A stretch of 64,000 nucleotides of DNA from FEN-1350 sp964643355 (GTDB taxonomy: Bacteria; Planctomycetota; Phycisphaerae; Sedimentisphaerales; Anaerohalosphaeraceae): NCBI GenBank assembly GCA_964643355.1, contig CAZXPW010000018.1, forward strand, positions 1-64,000, given 5' to 3'. This document shows positions 18,853 to 28,290 of this stretch, in pieces (the stretch's first letter is position 1; each line of letters opens with the position of its first letter). A program made the position numbers and the translations under genes. Under the pieces are notes generated by a model. That model was not told where the DNA came from and ran no database searches. It was given only the letters and a program-made list of their open reading frames with translations.

Positions 18853-20823
18853 TCACAACCGAATACGCGAATTGTATAAAAACCATTCTCCGCATACAAT
18901 CATCAAAGCCGCCAATACCATCCACGGCCACAGCGGCACATTGGCTCGAGCCAAGGCCCGATCCGCCGCGGTGATTTCCCGGCCCGACAGCGTCAGTTCT
19001 TTCACGGGTGCGATCTGGCTTTCCTGTTCGCTGAGTAAATTGACCGCAAACGCCCGAACCGGCTGTCGAGCCAATTCCACCGAATAGATCCCCGCCCGGT
19101 CCGTTTGCGGATACCGAACGATACCCGCCTGGCCGCTGGATATGGATTCTTTGCTCCCGTCGGGATTCGTCAGCGTTCCGGTTGCGCCAGCCGGCAACCC
19201 TTCCATCATAATCGGTTCTCCGGTCAGCAGATTGGCCGTCAACTGCTCGCCCGTCTGCGTGCCCAGATAGGCCAGGGCGTTGTACCAGAACAGGATAAAA
19301 CTCGGCTCGAAAGGCCAGTTCGATTCCAGGATGTCAAAGGCCACCAGCAGCAGGGTGTTGCCCCCGCGCCTGAGGGTGGCGATCGCCGGGCTGTCACGGA
19401 ATTCCGCCAGGATCTGCGCATCCCGCGGCAGCGCAATCTTGGTCGCCTTGACCGCAAATACATTCGTCAGGTTCACATACCGAAGCACGGCATGTTGTCC
19501 GCGCCAATCGAGAATCGGCTGGTTTTCCAGGGGCTCGGCGGTGGTTGTGGCCTCGATTCCATCCGGAGGTTTTCCGAAGATAATATACGACGCCTTCGGC
19601 AATGATTTGGGGCTGTGCTTGTCGAGGACGATAATGTCGTAGGGCTGTTGGGCGTTCATCGTCTCCGGATCCATCGCGTCAAACTGCACCCCAGAACAGA
19701 CTTCCAGTCGCTGAATCGGGCAGGCCTTCAGGGCCGATTCAATCGCGGGATTGCCCTCGGTAACCAGCAGGACTCGGGTCTGTTTCGGTGGAGACACGAT
19801 CGCCCAAGCTGCATTGTCGCGTTCCAAAGAGTCACTGGCCGTGTGCCGGACCTCGACGACCGCCCCTCCGGCCTGCGTCAGAAGAAACTCTACGGTCAGC
19901 TTGCCCGGCCGTTCCTGGGGCGGATCTCCTTCGGTCTTTTGCGCCGGGATTTCGCGGTTCTGGACCTGCCGGATGTCGCCATTGACGGCGATCTGAATAT
20001 CGCATCGCACGGCCTGTGCCCCGTAATTGGTCAGGGTTGCAAACACGGTTACCTGCTCCGGATTTTCATACGATCGCCGCGCCTGCATCGCCGTGACCGC
20101 GACATTGTCCCCAACCGATCCGATCGCGAAATACCGAAGTTCATCCGGTCCGACGGCAATCGAATCCCGATCCGCGATCCGGCCGTCGCTGAACAGGATC
20201 AGCTCCGCCGGTTCCTGTGAGCTGCGGTTGTTCGCTTCCTCGCCCATGGATTGCGCAAATGCCCTGGCCACCAGGATCGACTCGCCCAGCCGGCTTCGTC
20301 CGTCACCCGGTTCGATCGCGTCAATCGCCGCCAGAAGTTGTCGTTTGTCCGCCGTGAAATTGCTCATTACTTTGCACCGGTCGTCGAACGCGACAATCAT
20401 CGCCTGATCCGACGAATCCTGCAGAGAATAGGCCGCTCGGTTCCGCATCGACTCGACCAATATCCGCGCTTGTCGCTTGGCCTCCGCCAGTCGGCTCGGC
20501 AAAACATCGGTCGCGTTCATGCTGGCGGACCGGTCGATCAGAATCACCATTCGCTTGCCGGGGCCGCGCGTCAGGGACATCACCGGACCGGCCAGTGCAA
20601 CCGCCATCGCCGCCAGCGCCAAAAGCTGCAACAGCAGCAGGAGATTCCGCCGCAGCCGCTGAAACGGCGCGTTGACTTGCAGATCCTGCACTGCCCGTTT
20701 CCACAATAGCGTCGAGGAGATCATCTGCTCGGTTCGCCGCAGTTTGAGAAAATACAGGATCAAAAGGCCGGATATCGCGATCCCGCCTGTCAGCAATCCC
20801 ATCAGTGGCGTCATCCATTCCAT
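18853..20823 (-). CDS. BatA/VWA domain membrane protein
   Basis: A 656-residue protein. The N-terminal 75 residues are the BatA (aerotolerance regulator N-terminal) module with two membrane helices around LLILYFLKLRRTEQ and LLLLLQLLALAAMAVALAGP. A von Willebrand factor A domain follows (about 90-240) with an intact MIDAS start, DRSASMN. The middle part contains beta-rich segments, and a GATase-like stretch around YDIIVLDKHSPKSLP comes later. A C-terminal membrane helix precedes the last basic residues. Such proteins are encoded beside MoxR and DUF58 in many bacteria and are thought to act as envelope-associated, metal-dependent adaptor complexes. The gene is 11 bp downstream of DUF58. Confidence 0.78.
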   Translation of the reverse strand: MEWMTPLMGLLTGGIAISGLLILYFLKLRRTEQMISSTLLWKRAVQDLQVNAPFQRLRRNLLLLLQLLALAAMAVALAGPVMSLTRGPGKRMVILIDRSASMNATDVLPSRLAEAKRQARILVESMRNRAAYSLQDSSDQAMIVAFDDRCKVMSNFTADKRQLLAAIDAIEPGDGRSRLGESILVARAFAQSMGEEANNRSSQEPAELILFSDGRIADRDSIAVGPDELRYFAIGSVGDNVAVTAMQARRSYENPEQVTVFATLTNYGAQAVRCDIQIAVNGDIRQVQNREIPAQKTEGDPPQERPGKLTVEFLLTQAGGAVVEVRHTASDSLERDNAAWAIVSPPKQTRVLLVTEGNPAIESALKACPIQRLEVCSGVQFDAMDPETMNAQQPYDIIVLDKHSPKSLPKASYIIFGKPPDGIEATTTAEPLENQPILDWRGQHAVLRYVNLTNVFAVKATKIALPRDAQILAEFRDSPAIATLRRGGNTLLLVAFDILESNWPFEPSFILFWYNALAYLGTQTGEQLTANLLTGEPIMMEGLPAGATGTLTNPDGSKESISSGQAGIVRYPQTDRAGIYSVELARQPVRAFAVNLLSEQESQIAPVKELTLSGREITAADRALARANVPLWPWMVLAALMIVCGEWFLYNSRIRL

Positions 20824-20834
20824 CGTCGTTTCCG

Positions 20835-21752
20835 TTATCGAACCAGCCGAATCCGTCGCAGGGTATTCAACACCAGCGTCTCAATCGGCGTGGCGGTGTT
20901 GGCCAACACATACGCTCCGCCCCGGGCCACACAAAAATCCTTCAGCTCGTTGCAGTAGGCCGCCAGATTTCTCCTGTAATATTTCAACAAAGCGGCGCTA
21001 ACCGTGATCTCTGCCGTGTCGCCGTCTTCGACATCTACCAGTTTGAGATCTCCCGAAATCGTCGGCTCGGTCTCCTGGGGACTGAGTACCTGAATGGCGT
21101 AAAGTTCATACTGCGAGCTGATCAGCCGCCGAAGGCCGTCGGCATATCCTTCTTTGAAAAGAAAATCCGACACGACGATCATCACGCCGCTGCCGATCCG
21201 TCCGGCGACCGCCTGCTTGCAGGCCCGGTCAAAGTCGCTGACGCCTTCCGGTTTTCGTGTCAAGAGAAACTCCGCCATTCTCGGCAGATAGACCCGTCCG
21301 CGGATATTGGACAACTGGCCGGTCAATCCGTCCCCGAACGAACTGAGCGTGACGCGGTTGTTGCCCGCCAGCGCGATATACCCCAGGGCCGCACCCAGTT
21401 GCAGAACATACCGCGACTTGTTTGCATCCGGCAGACCCATCGAGCCGGTCGTGTCCAGCATCACATGCACCGTCAGATCTTGCTCCTCCAAAAACAGCTT
21501 GAGGACCAGCTGTTCCAGTCGCCCGTAAATATTCCAATCGACGAATCGAAGATCATCCCCGGGCACATACCCCCGGTGATCGGCGAACTCCACGCTTTGG
21601 CCTCGCCGTTTGCTTCGCCGCTGGCCGTGCAGCCGTCCCCGCAGCATCCGGTGGCTCAGCACATCCAGCGTGTCCAGCCGTGCCAGAAATCCGGGGTCCA
21701 GCAGCTCCGACAGCCCCTTGCGTTTACCTGCTTTGATCTGCGTTTCGCTCAT
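20835..21752 (-). CDS. DUF58 domain protein
   Basis: A 305-residue soluble protein of the DUF58/VWA-like family. The family core is RRGQSVEFADHRGYVPGDDL followed by RFVDWNIYGR near residue 60, then VMLDTTGSMG, a MIDAS-like Asp-x-Thr-x-Ser. It sits between moxR and the BatA/VWA gene, the usual order for this cluster. Its proposed role is as a partner of the MoxR ATPase in assembling or activating protein or metal complexes. The 90-bp gap upstream contains a dispersed palindromic repeat. Confidence 0.88.
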   Translation of the reverse strand: MSETQIKAGKRKGLSELLDPGFLARLDTLDVLSHRMLRGRLHGQRRSKRRGQSVEFADHRGYVPGDDLRFVDWNIYGRLEQLVLKLFLEEQDLTVHVMLDTTGSMGLPDANKSRYVLQLGAALGYIALAGNNRVTLSSFGDGLTGQLSNIRGRVYLPRMAEFLLTRKPEGVSDFDRACKQAVAGRIGSGVMIVVSDFLFKEGYADGLRRLISSQYELYAIQVLSPQETEPTISGDLKLVDVEDGDTAEITVSAALLKYYRRNLAAYCNELKDFCVARGGAYVLANTATPIETLVLNTLRRIRLVR

Positions 21753-21756
21753 GTTG

Positions 21757-21785
21757 TCATTCCGGCGAAGACCGGAATCCAGTTT
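21757..21785. repeat. Dispersed palindrome of the ATTCCGG...CCGGAATCCAG family
   Basis: A perfect 7-bp inverted repeat (ATTCCGG and CCGGAAT) with a 6-nt centre, followed by CCAG. The same text is known from intergenic regions of many bacteria and encodes spurious VIPAKTGIQ-type peptides in gene predictions. Here it sits inside an operon, between moxR and DUF58. Copy number in this genome cannot be judged from the window. Confidence 0.6.
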
Positions 21786-21842
21786 GTTTCTTCAATTGTA
21801 AATTCGATCTTTTGGATTTGTTTAGGGTTTGGAATTTCGGAT

Positions 21843-22853
21843 TCAGGATGTTTCCGCTTTGGGCGTCGCTTCCAGAATCTGTCTGAGCAGATCGTCGTTG
21901 CCGATCCCCTCGGCCTGTCCTTCGAAGTTCAACAGGATTCGATGCCGCATGGCCGGCAGGTACGATTCGGAAATGTCCCCGAAACTGACATGATACCGTT
22001 CGTCCAGCAGCGCCCGCACTTTTCCCGCCAGGATCAGCGTTTGCACGCCGCGCGGTGACGATCCATAGCGAATGTATTTCCTCGCCGCGTCGGGCGCCGT
22101 ACCATCGTCGGGATGCGTCGCCATCGCCAGTCGGATTGCATAATCCTGCACATGATCGGCCACGACCACCTGTCGCACCAGTTCCTGGGCTCTGAGGATT
22201 TGCTCCGCATCGGCCACCGGTTTGGCTTGCGGTGTCTGCCGCGTCGTCGTCCGGTCCAGGATCGTCTTGAGTTCCGCGCGGGTGCTGTACGGCACGAGAA
22301 GCTTGAAGAAGAACCGGTCGAGTTGCGCTTCCGGAAGCGGATAAGTTCCCTCCTGCTCGATCGGATTTTGCGTCGCCAGAACCAGAAACGGCTCGGTCAG
22401 CCGATGGATCATTCCCCCGCTGGTCACCGAGTGTTCCTGCATCGCCTCCAGCATGGCCGATTGAGTCTTGGGCGTGGCGCGGTTGATCTCATCGGCCAGG
22501 ATGATCTGCCCGAAAATCGGCCCCGGCTGGAACTGGAACTGCCTTCGTCCCGTTGCCGGGTCCTCCAGCACGATGTTGGTGCCGATGATGTCGGCTGGCA
22601 TTAAGTCCGGCGTGAATTGGATCCGCCGGAACGACAAAGACAGCGCCGATGCCAGGGTCCGCACCAGAAGCGTCTTGCCCAGTCCCGGGACGCCTTCCAG
22701 CAGGATATGTCCGCCGCAAAATAAGCCGATCAACACCGAATCGACGATGTCTTCCTGGCCCACGATTACGGTCCCGACCTCCCGCCGAAGCGACTGGAAC
22801 ATTTCGCGGAACCATCGGCATTGTTCTTGAACTTGCTGAACTGTGTCGCTCAT
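21843..22853 (-). CDS. moxR: MoxR family AAA+ ATPase
   Basis: A 336-residue AAA+ ATPase. Walker A is GVPGLGKT near residue 54, Walker B is LADEINRATPKTQ near 118, and sensor 1 lies in VLATQNPIEQEGTYPLPEAQ. The length and motifs match the MoxR proper subfamily. MoxR proteins act as chaperone-like ATPases with VWA-domain partners; three such partners (DUF58, BatA/VWA and VWA/GATase) are its direct neighbours. It overlaps the upstream VWA gene by 4 bp, so the proteins are probably made together. Confidence 0.93.
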   Translation of the reverse strand: MSDTVQQVQEQCRWFREMFQSLRREVGTVIVGQEDIVDSVLIGLFCGGHILLEGVPGLGKTLLVRTLASALSLSFRRIQFTPDLMPADIIGTNIVLEDPATGRRQFQFQPGPIFGQIILADEINRATPKTQSAMLEAMQEHSVTSGGMIHRLTEPFLVLATQNPIEQEGTYPLPEAQLDRFFFKLLVPYSTRAELKTILDRTTTRQTPQAKPVADAEQILRAQELVRQVVVADHVQDYAIRLAMATHPDDGTAPDAARKYIRYGSSPRGVQTLILAGKVRALLDERYHVSFGDISESYLPAMRHRILLNFEGQAEGIGNDDLLRQILEATPKAETS

Positions 22854-25800
22854 GTCTGTTTCTCCTGTCTGGGATCAGAAGGTTTTGGATCTGGCGATTC
22901 GTCGGCTCTGAAGGCCTTTCGTTTGGCTTTGAGCAATTGATCAATATGGGCCGCCGACGCCGGTGCGGTCTTCGGGGCCGCGGATTTGGTTTCCTCCGGT
23001 TTTGCCGTTGGTTTTTCCGCAGCGGGGACCGTCGGCGTTATCGGCATTTCGGCTTCCTTTTTCAAGTCTCCCTCGTACCGCCGACTGCGGGTGTCCACCC
23101 GACGGCTTTGGAATTGCTCCTGCATTTTGGCGTGGGTCCGCTTGAGTTGATCCAGCATTTCGTCCGGTTTGGCGCGTCGCGCCTTGGGCCGCAACCAGCC
23201 GACGACCTTGCGCCGAATCGCGACAATATCCAACGCCACCCGCCGTACCGCCACATCCAGCAAGAACACCGCCATCCATGTGCCCATCAGCCAGGGCGCG
23301 ATCGGCAGTTGGGTCTGAGGATACTTCAGCCCCGACTTTTCAAAGGGATTCATCTGCGGATCCTCGAGGTTCAGGACGCGGCCTCCGGTGATCGACGCCA
23401 CCTCCTCCAGTAGCGGCCGGTTGTCGCGAAGATCGCGAAACTCCGGGGCAAACGGGACCGTCACCGGCGTCTGCATCAGTTGCAGCGGGCCGTCAGGCCG
23501 CTTGCGATACCGCAGATTCACCACATAGCTGCCCGCGCGGTCCGCCTGAAATCGTCCCTGGTACTGTCCCGGTCCCGATTGCGTCAACGCCAGCGGCTGG
23601 CTCTCGACCTCGGGGGTGATGACCTGCGCCTCCACCTGCGAAAGCGTCGGAATCTGTCCCTGGCTTTCCGCTGTTTCGATCAGGACCGTCACTTCCTGGC
23701 CCTGGATATCGGCTGTGATCTCGCAATCCCCGCCCTGAGCGGGTTTTCCAACCCAACGGATAATCTGTGCCCACAACGCTTCGAATCCTTCCCACGCCAA
23801 CCATTTCGAGGCCCACCGTCCGTCGATGGAACTGGTAAACGCCACGGATCGCCCCAGTCCCGCTTGTCCCGCCGCCAGGATCGGATCGTCCTGGTGGCTG
23901 ACGAACAGCGTCTGCGCCAGTCCGCCCTTGGGGCCGGTCAGTACATACCCATCCAGTTGCGGTGTACTCTGAATCCCCCGGATGATTTCGCTTAGACCGA
24001 AGCTCAGCTTCGGCGTAAAGGTTTCCTCGAAGATCAGGGCGCGTCGAACCACCTGCGCTTCCTTGATGAAGATCTGCGGCAACTGTTGTGGATCGGCCAC
24101 ATTGTAGAACCGTCCGCCCGTCGTCTGCGCGATCGTCATCATCTTCTGAAGGTCGCCGGGATTATGCGGAAAGACTGCCACGCACGAACAAGTGATCCCC
24201 GCCTCCTTGTACTGCATCAGCAGCGGAAGGGGGGGCAAAGCCGGATCGCTGTCGCTGATCATGATGACATGTTTCTGCGACGCGTCGCTTTTGACCAGCG
24301 CGTTGTAGGCCGCCGCCATCGGCGGCCCGAAGTCCGGCATATCGCCCATTTGCATCTGTTCGATGGAATTGAGGATCGCCGTTTTGTCGCCCACCTCCGA
24401 AAACGGATGCACCCATCGCGATTCTCCCGCCTGCCAGCCATAATCCAACACCCCCGCCAGGTCCTGCCGGCTCAGGGCCTTGACCGCCGCCATCGCCACT
24501 CGCTTGCCCCAGAGGTTTCCGTTGGGCATCTCGCAGGCGTGCATCACCAGCGCCAGGGCTCCCTTGGGCATTTGCTTTTTCTGCGGAGGATCGCAATCCA
24601 CCGGCAACACCTGCGTCACCGGAGAACCGATCCAGCCGCCGGCGCCGAACGACCGGTCCCCGCCGGTCATAACCAGCCCGCCGCCCATCTCCGTCACATA
24701 CCGTGCCAGCATTTCCTGCTGTTGATACGAAAAACTGCCGCACTCGGTGTTGACCAGGATCACCGCATCGGAGTCCATCAGCCGCGCCATCGAATCCGGC
24801 ATCTCGGCCGCCGGGATCAGTCGTGCGTCAATTTGTCGGTTCTTCAGGATGGTCGCCAGATTCGCGCCGGCGGTTCCCTGAGAATCCACGATCAGCACAT
24901 GTCCCGGCCCGGCGACAAAGGTCATCGCCGTCGCGCGGTTATTCTCCGATACCCCGTCTTCCCCCGGATCGTCGGGGATGAATGTGGCTTTGAACTCGTG
25001 CATTCCCCGCGTGCCAACCGGGATTGAGATCGTCTTGACATTGGTCCCCGGCTGCAGCTCGATTGCCGCGCCCAATTCGTTACTATCCGGGTCCAGATCG
25101 ACCGGAGAATCGTTCATGGTCAAGAGTAGCCGCCCTTTGCCGGATATTGTGCTGTGCAGAATAAACCGTAGCGAGATCGTCTCGCCGCTTCGGGCCCGGA
25201 CCGGACCGGCCAATCGCTGAAAGACAACTTCCTTCGAATGCTCATACTCCACCGGCACCACATCGATGGGGATTTGGTTGCTGGCCGCGATCCGCGCCGC
25301 CTCTTTCAAATTGCCGGCCGTCTCGTTGCCGTCGCTTAAGAGGACAATCCGCGTGGCCGTGTCCGGGGGGGCGATTGCCATCGCCATCTGCACGCCGTCG
25401 GCCAGCCGCGACTGCGTTCCCAGAAGCGTCGTGTTCCGCTGGCGGATCTCCATCGCATTGGCTCCCAGCGCCGAGATGCTCGCCGCCTCGGCGATATCCA
25501 CCACTGCCAGCCGATCCATGGTTCCGGCGGTGTCGGACGACGCAGGCGCGGTAACCAATTTTGTTTCCAGTGCCGCCAGGTGTTGATCCAAAAGGTCCGG
25601 ATGAATCGACTGGCTCCGGTCGATCACCGCCACAACCGTCACATGTTCGTTCCGCTGCGCGACCATCAGCCGCGCTAAAAGCATAACCAGCAACAAAATT
25701 CCGACACAGCGGAGAGTGATCGCGACATACCGCCGCACCGTTCCCAGCGAGGTCATCGAGCGCAACCCCATCCACGCCGCCGGCACCGCCAACAGCGCCA

Positions 25801-25858
25801 GGGCCAGCCACCAGGGCTGCGCAAAATAAATCGAAATGCTCGCGATCAGAGTTGCCAT
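22850..25858 (-). CDS. Large VWA / GATase-like membrane protein
   Basis: A 1002-residue protein. Two N-terminal membrane segments (WWLALALLAVPAAWMGL and ITLRCVGILLLVMLLARLMV) precede a VWA domain with a MIDAS-like DRSQSI. Residues about 315-430 form a class I glutamine amidotransferase-like region (VLIVDSQGTAG, then MGGGLVMTGGDRSFGAGGW) and a second VWA-like Rossmann region follows (HVIMISDSDPALPPLP). A membrane helix near residue 870 is followed by a charged coiled tail rich in Lys, Pro and Glu. This architecture recurs in planctomycete MoxR clusters. It overlaps moxR by 4 bp and the permease-NHL gene by 13 bp. A periplasmic scaffold role is inferred; catalysis is unlikely because no amidotransferase Cys-His-Glu triad is evident. 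Confidence 0.75.
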   Translation of the reverse strand: MATLIASISIYFAQPWWLALALLAVPAAWMGLRSMTSLGTVRRYVAITLRCVGILLLVMLLARLMVAQRNEHVTVVAVIDRSQSIHPDLLDQHLAALETKLVTAPASSDTAGTMDRLAVVDIAEAASISALGANAMEIRQRNTTLLGTQSRLADGVQMAMAIAPPDTATRIVLLSDGNETAGNLKEAARIAASNQIPIDVVPVEYEHSKEVVFQRLAGPVRARSGETISLRFILHSTISGKGRLLLTMNDSPVDLDPDSNELGAAIELQPGTNVKTISIPVGTRGMHEFKATFIPDDPGEDGVSENNRATAMTFVAGPGHVLIVDSQGTAGANLATILKNRQIDARLIPAAEMPDSMARLMDSDAVILVNTECGSFSYQQQEMLARYVTEMGGGLVMTGGDRSFGAGGWIGSPVTQVLPVDCDPPQKKQMPKGALALVMHACEMPNGNLWGKRVAMAAVKALSRQDLAGVLDYGWQAGESRWVHPFSEVGDKTAILNSIEQMQMGDMPDFGPPMAAAYNALVKSDASQKHVIMISDSDPALPPLPLLMQYKEAGITCSCVAVFPHNPGDLQKMMTIAQTTGGRFYNVADPQQLPQIFIKEAQVVRRALIFEETFTPKLSFGLSEIIRGIQSTPQLDGYVLTGPKGGLAQTLFVSHQDDPILAAGQAGLGRSVAFTSSIDGRWASKWLAWEGFEALWAQIIRWVGKPAQGGDCEITADIQGQEVTVLIETAESQGQIPTLSQVEAQVITPEVESQPLALTQSGPGQYQGRFQADRAGSYVVNLRYRKRPDGPLQLMQTPVTVPFAPEFRDLRDNRPLLEEVASITGGRVLNLEDPQMNPFEKSGLKYPQTQLPIAPWLMGTWMAVFLLDVAVRRVALDIVAIRRKVVGWLRPKARRAKPDEMLDQLKRTHAKMQEQFQSRRVDTRSRRYEGDLKKEAEMPITPTVPAAEKPTAKPEETKSAAPKTAPASAAHIDQLLKAKRKAFRADESPDPKPSDPRQEKQT

Positions 25859-28290
25859 ATCTGGATTCGATCGTTTCCCGCATCGACCACAAATGCCCGC
25901 CTGCGAGGGTCAACGGCCACGCCCCACGGATACGCCAGTTGTCCGAGTTGACGGCCCGGCCCGCCGTACACTGCGATGCTTTCTCCGGCCGCGTTGAACA
26001 CCTGGATCCGGTTGTTGCCGTATTCGCATACGACCAGATCGCCGTTGCCGCAAAGAGCCAGTCCATAGGGGTACCGCATCTGGCCCGGCTCGCGACCAAT
26101 CCGCCCGATGGACCGCAGCCATTTTCCGTCGAGGTCATACACCTCGATCCTGTGATTGCACGCGTCGGCCACATACAGGATTTGTTTGTCCGCGTCGATT
26201 GCCATCGCCTGCGGTCGAGAAAACTGCCCGGGCTCGGCGCCCGGACTTCCAAAGCTGCCGAGAAACCGGTGATCGCGGTCGAAGACGCTGATCCGGTCGT
26301 GACCGCCGTATTCGCTTACGAAGATCCGTCCGTCCGGCGCGAAGGCGACATCCGTCGGGTAGATAAACTGTCCGTCGCCTTCGCCGAATTCTCCGAACGA
26401 CGAAACGATTTGTCCTTCGGGCGAGAAGATTGCCACGCGATAGTAATGCGTGTCGGCCACATACAGCCGGCCGTCGGGCGCGACGCTTAATCCGACGGGT
26501 TTGCCGGATTCGATCCGCGGCATCTGCGACATTCCCAGCCATCGTCCGTCGGGATCAAACCGCTGAATCCGTCCGGTTTTATCGACGACGAACAACTGGT
26601 GGCCGTCATAGTCAATTCCTCGTGGATACACAAAATCGCCATCGCCGCGCCCCGTTCGTCCGAAACCGCCCACCACCTTCGGTTCTCCCGCGGAACGCAT
26701 CTGCCAGCACCCCGTCATCGTCAGCAGGACAAAGATGGACGCTGTCGCGGCGGTTCGGCGAATCGCCGCGCGACGAAACCATTGGCTCACGATCAGGCCC
26801 AGAAACCCGAAAGTCGTCACGAGGATCAGGCACGAGGCAATCACCTGCTGCTCCCGCGCGTAATGCATCTGGTTGAGCAACCGCTGCGCGAAATTCGGAA
26901 CGCCCGCAGGCAGCAGAATCATCGTCGCTCCCAGTTCCGTCATGCTCAGCATCATCACCACAAGCATAGTGCCCGCAGCGACGGGGGCTGTATGCGGCCA
27001 GATGACCCGACGCCATCGCTGAAATCTTGCGGCCCCATCGGCCTGGGCCATTTCCAATAAATCCCCCATCCGGGCGCAACGAAGCAGCCGCAGCAGGATC
27101 AGGGCGACTCCGGCATACCGGCCGGTCTGTCCCAATGCGACGATCCAGATACTTTGCCGCAAGCCCTCGCCCCAGGGACCCGACGAAACCAGCGACAACA
27201 ATCCCGACGCCAGCAGCGCTCCGGGAAGCAGCATCGCCAGATAGATCGTCGTCTCCATCGTCAGGACCGAACGGGATGGACCCGGTCGATCCTTCATCCT
27301 CATGATTCCGATTGCGATGATCAGCGTCATCGCCGCCGTCGTCGCGGCGATTGCCAGCGATCCCACCAGGTCGTCGGTATGCAGCCGAAGGATATCCAGC
27401 AAGGCCGTGCCCTCGCGGATGGATCCGGCCAGTAAGACCACGGGACAAATAAACGATAATACGATTAAAAAACTCCAGATTTTCCAATATAAGAATCCCG
27501 CCGAGGATGTCTTCCGTCGAGGGGCGGGCGAGCTGCCCGGTTGTCCGATGCGATTCAGCGATACCGCCGTTACCAGGGCAAGCGCGATCGCCGGCAGCGA
27601 ATAACCCGCCGGTATCGTCGCCGATCCCGTCATTTCATACATCAATGCCAATTCGGTGCCGACCGTTTGAACGCCCGACAAATGAAAAGTCGCATAGTCC
27701 GACATCGCCAGCATCAGGCAAACGCCGAATGCCAGGATCGCCGGGCGCGCCAGGATCGGCCCCACGATTCGTCGTCGGATCGTCCACGCGTCCGCCTCCG
27801 TTTGTGCCAATTCGATCATATCGGGATCCATTCGGCGCCATCCCTGGCAACAAAACAAACCCGCCAGCGGCCAATACCACGCGATCTGAACCAGGGTTCC
27901 CGTCAGAGTCGCCGTCCATCGGGCCAGTTCGGCGTTTGTCGCAAGGGTTCGGCCGATCGCCGTCGTGGGGCTCAATAACAACGACCAGGCGTAATACAGC
28001 GCGTGTTGCGGTAACGCCAACGGCAGGATAAACAGCGCCAATACCCATCCACGATTGGATGAATTTGCCAGGACTTTTCCCGCCGGTATCCCCAGAACGA
28101 CGGCCGCCAGCGCGATCAATGCCGACAGGCCCAGGGTCCGACCCCATACGGAGGCGATTCGACCAGCCGAGGAAAATTCCGTACTCGGACCCGTTTGGAG
28201 GACCGCGTAAATAAGTGGGATGGCGACCGTCAATAACCACAAGAAAAAAGCCGCTCCGATCCAGAGGATGTCACACGGGCTTCGCCTCAA
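25846..28290 (-). CDS. Iron-type ABC permease fused to a C-terminal NHL beta-propeller
   Basis: An 814-residue fusion. Residues 1-505 are a double ferric-type (FbpB/ThiP-like) ABC permease with two EAA loops, IELAQTEADAWTIRRRIVGP and LEMAQADGAARFQRWRRVIW, each in one half. After the last permease helix comes a basic stretch (RRAAIRR) and an extra hydrophobic segment ending TMTGC at Cys528. Residues 535-814 are about six NHL repeats (for example FVSEYGGHDRISVFD and VVCEYGNNRIQVFN). With the extra helix the propeller would face the periplasm. The frame is open throughout. A GTG in frame just before RRAAIRR could in principle start a separate lipoprotein, but no clear ribosome-binding site supports it. 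The gene overlaps the binding-protein gene by 4 bp. No matching ATPase is nearby. Confidence 0.8.
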   Translation of the reverse strand: MRRSPCDILWIGAAFFLWLLTVAIPLIYAVLQTGPSTEFSSAGRIASVWGRTLGLSALIALAAVVLGIPAGKVLANSSNRGWVLALFILPLALPQHALYYAWSLLLSPTTAIGRTLATNAELARWTATLTGTLVQIAWYWPLAGLFCCQGWRRMDPDMIELAQTEADAWTIRRRIVGPILARPAILAFGVCLMLAMSDYATFHLSGVQTVGTELALMYEMTGSATIPAGYSLPAIALALVTAVSLNRIGQPGSSPAPRRKTSSAGFLYWKIWSFLIVLSFICPVVLLAGSIREGTALLDILRLHTDDLVGSLAIAATTAAMTLIIAIGIMRMKDRPGPSRSVLTMETTIYLAMLLPGALLASGLLSLVSSGPWGEGLRQSIWIVALGQTGRYAGVALILLRLLRCARMGDLLEMAQADGAARFQRWRRVIWPHTAPVAAGTMLVVMMLSMTELGATMILLPAGVPNFAQRLLNQMHYAREQQVIASCLILVTTFGFLGLIVSQWFRRAAIRRTAATASIFVLLTMTGCWQMRSAGEPKVVGGFGRTGRGDGDFVYPRGIDYDGHQLFVVDKTGRIQRFDPDGRWLGMSQMPRIESGKPVGLSVAPDGRLYVADTHYYRVAIFSPEGQIVSSFGEFGEGDGQFIYPTDVAFAPDGRIFVSEYGGHDRISVFDRDHRFLGSFGSPGAEPGQFSRPQAMAIDADKQILYVADACNHRIEVYDLDGKWLRSIGRIGREPGQMRYPYGLALCGNGDLVVCEYGNNRIQVFNAAGESIAVYGGPGRQLGQLAYPWGVAVDPRRRAFVVDAGNDRIQIWQL

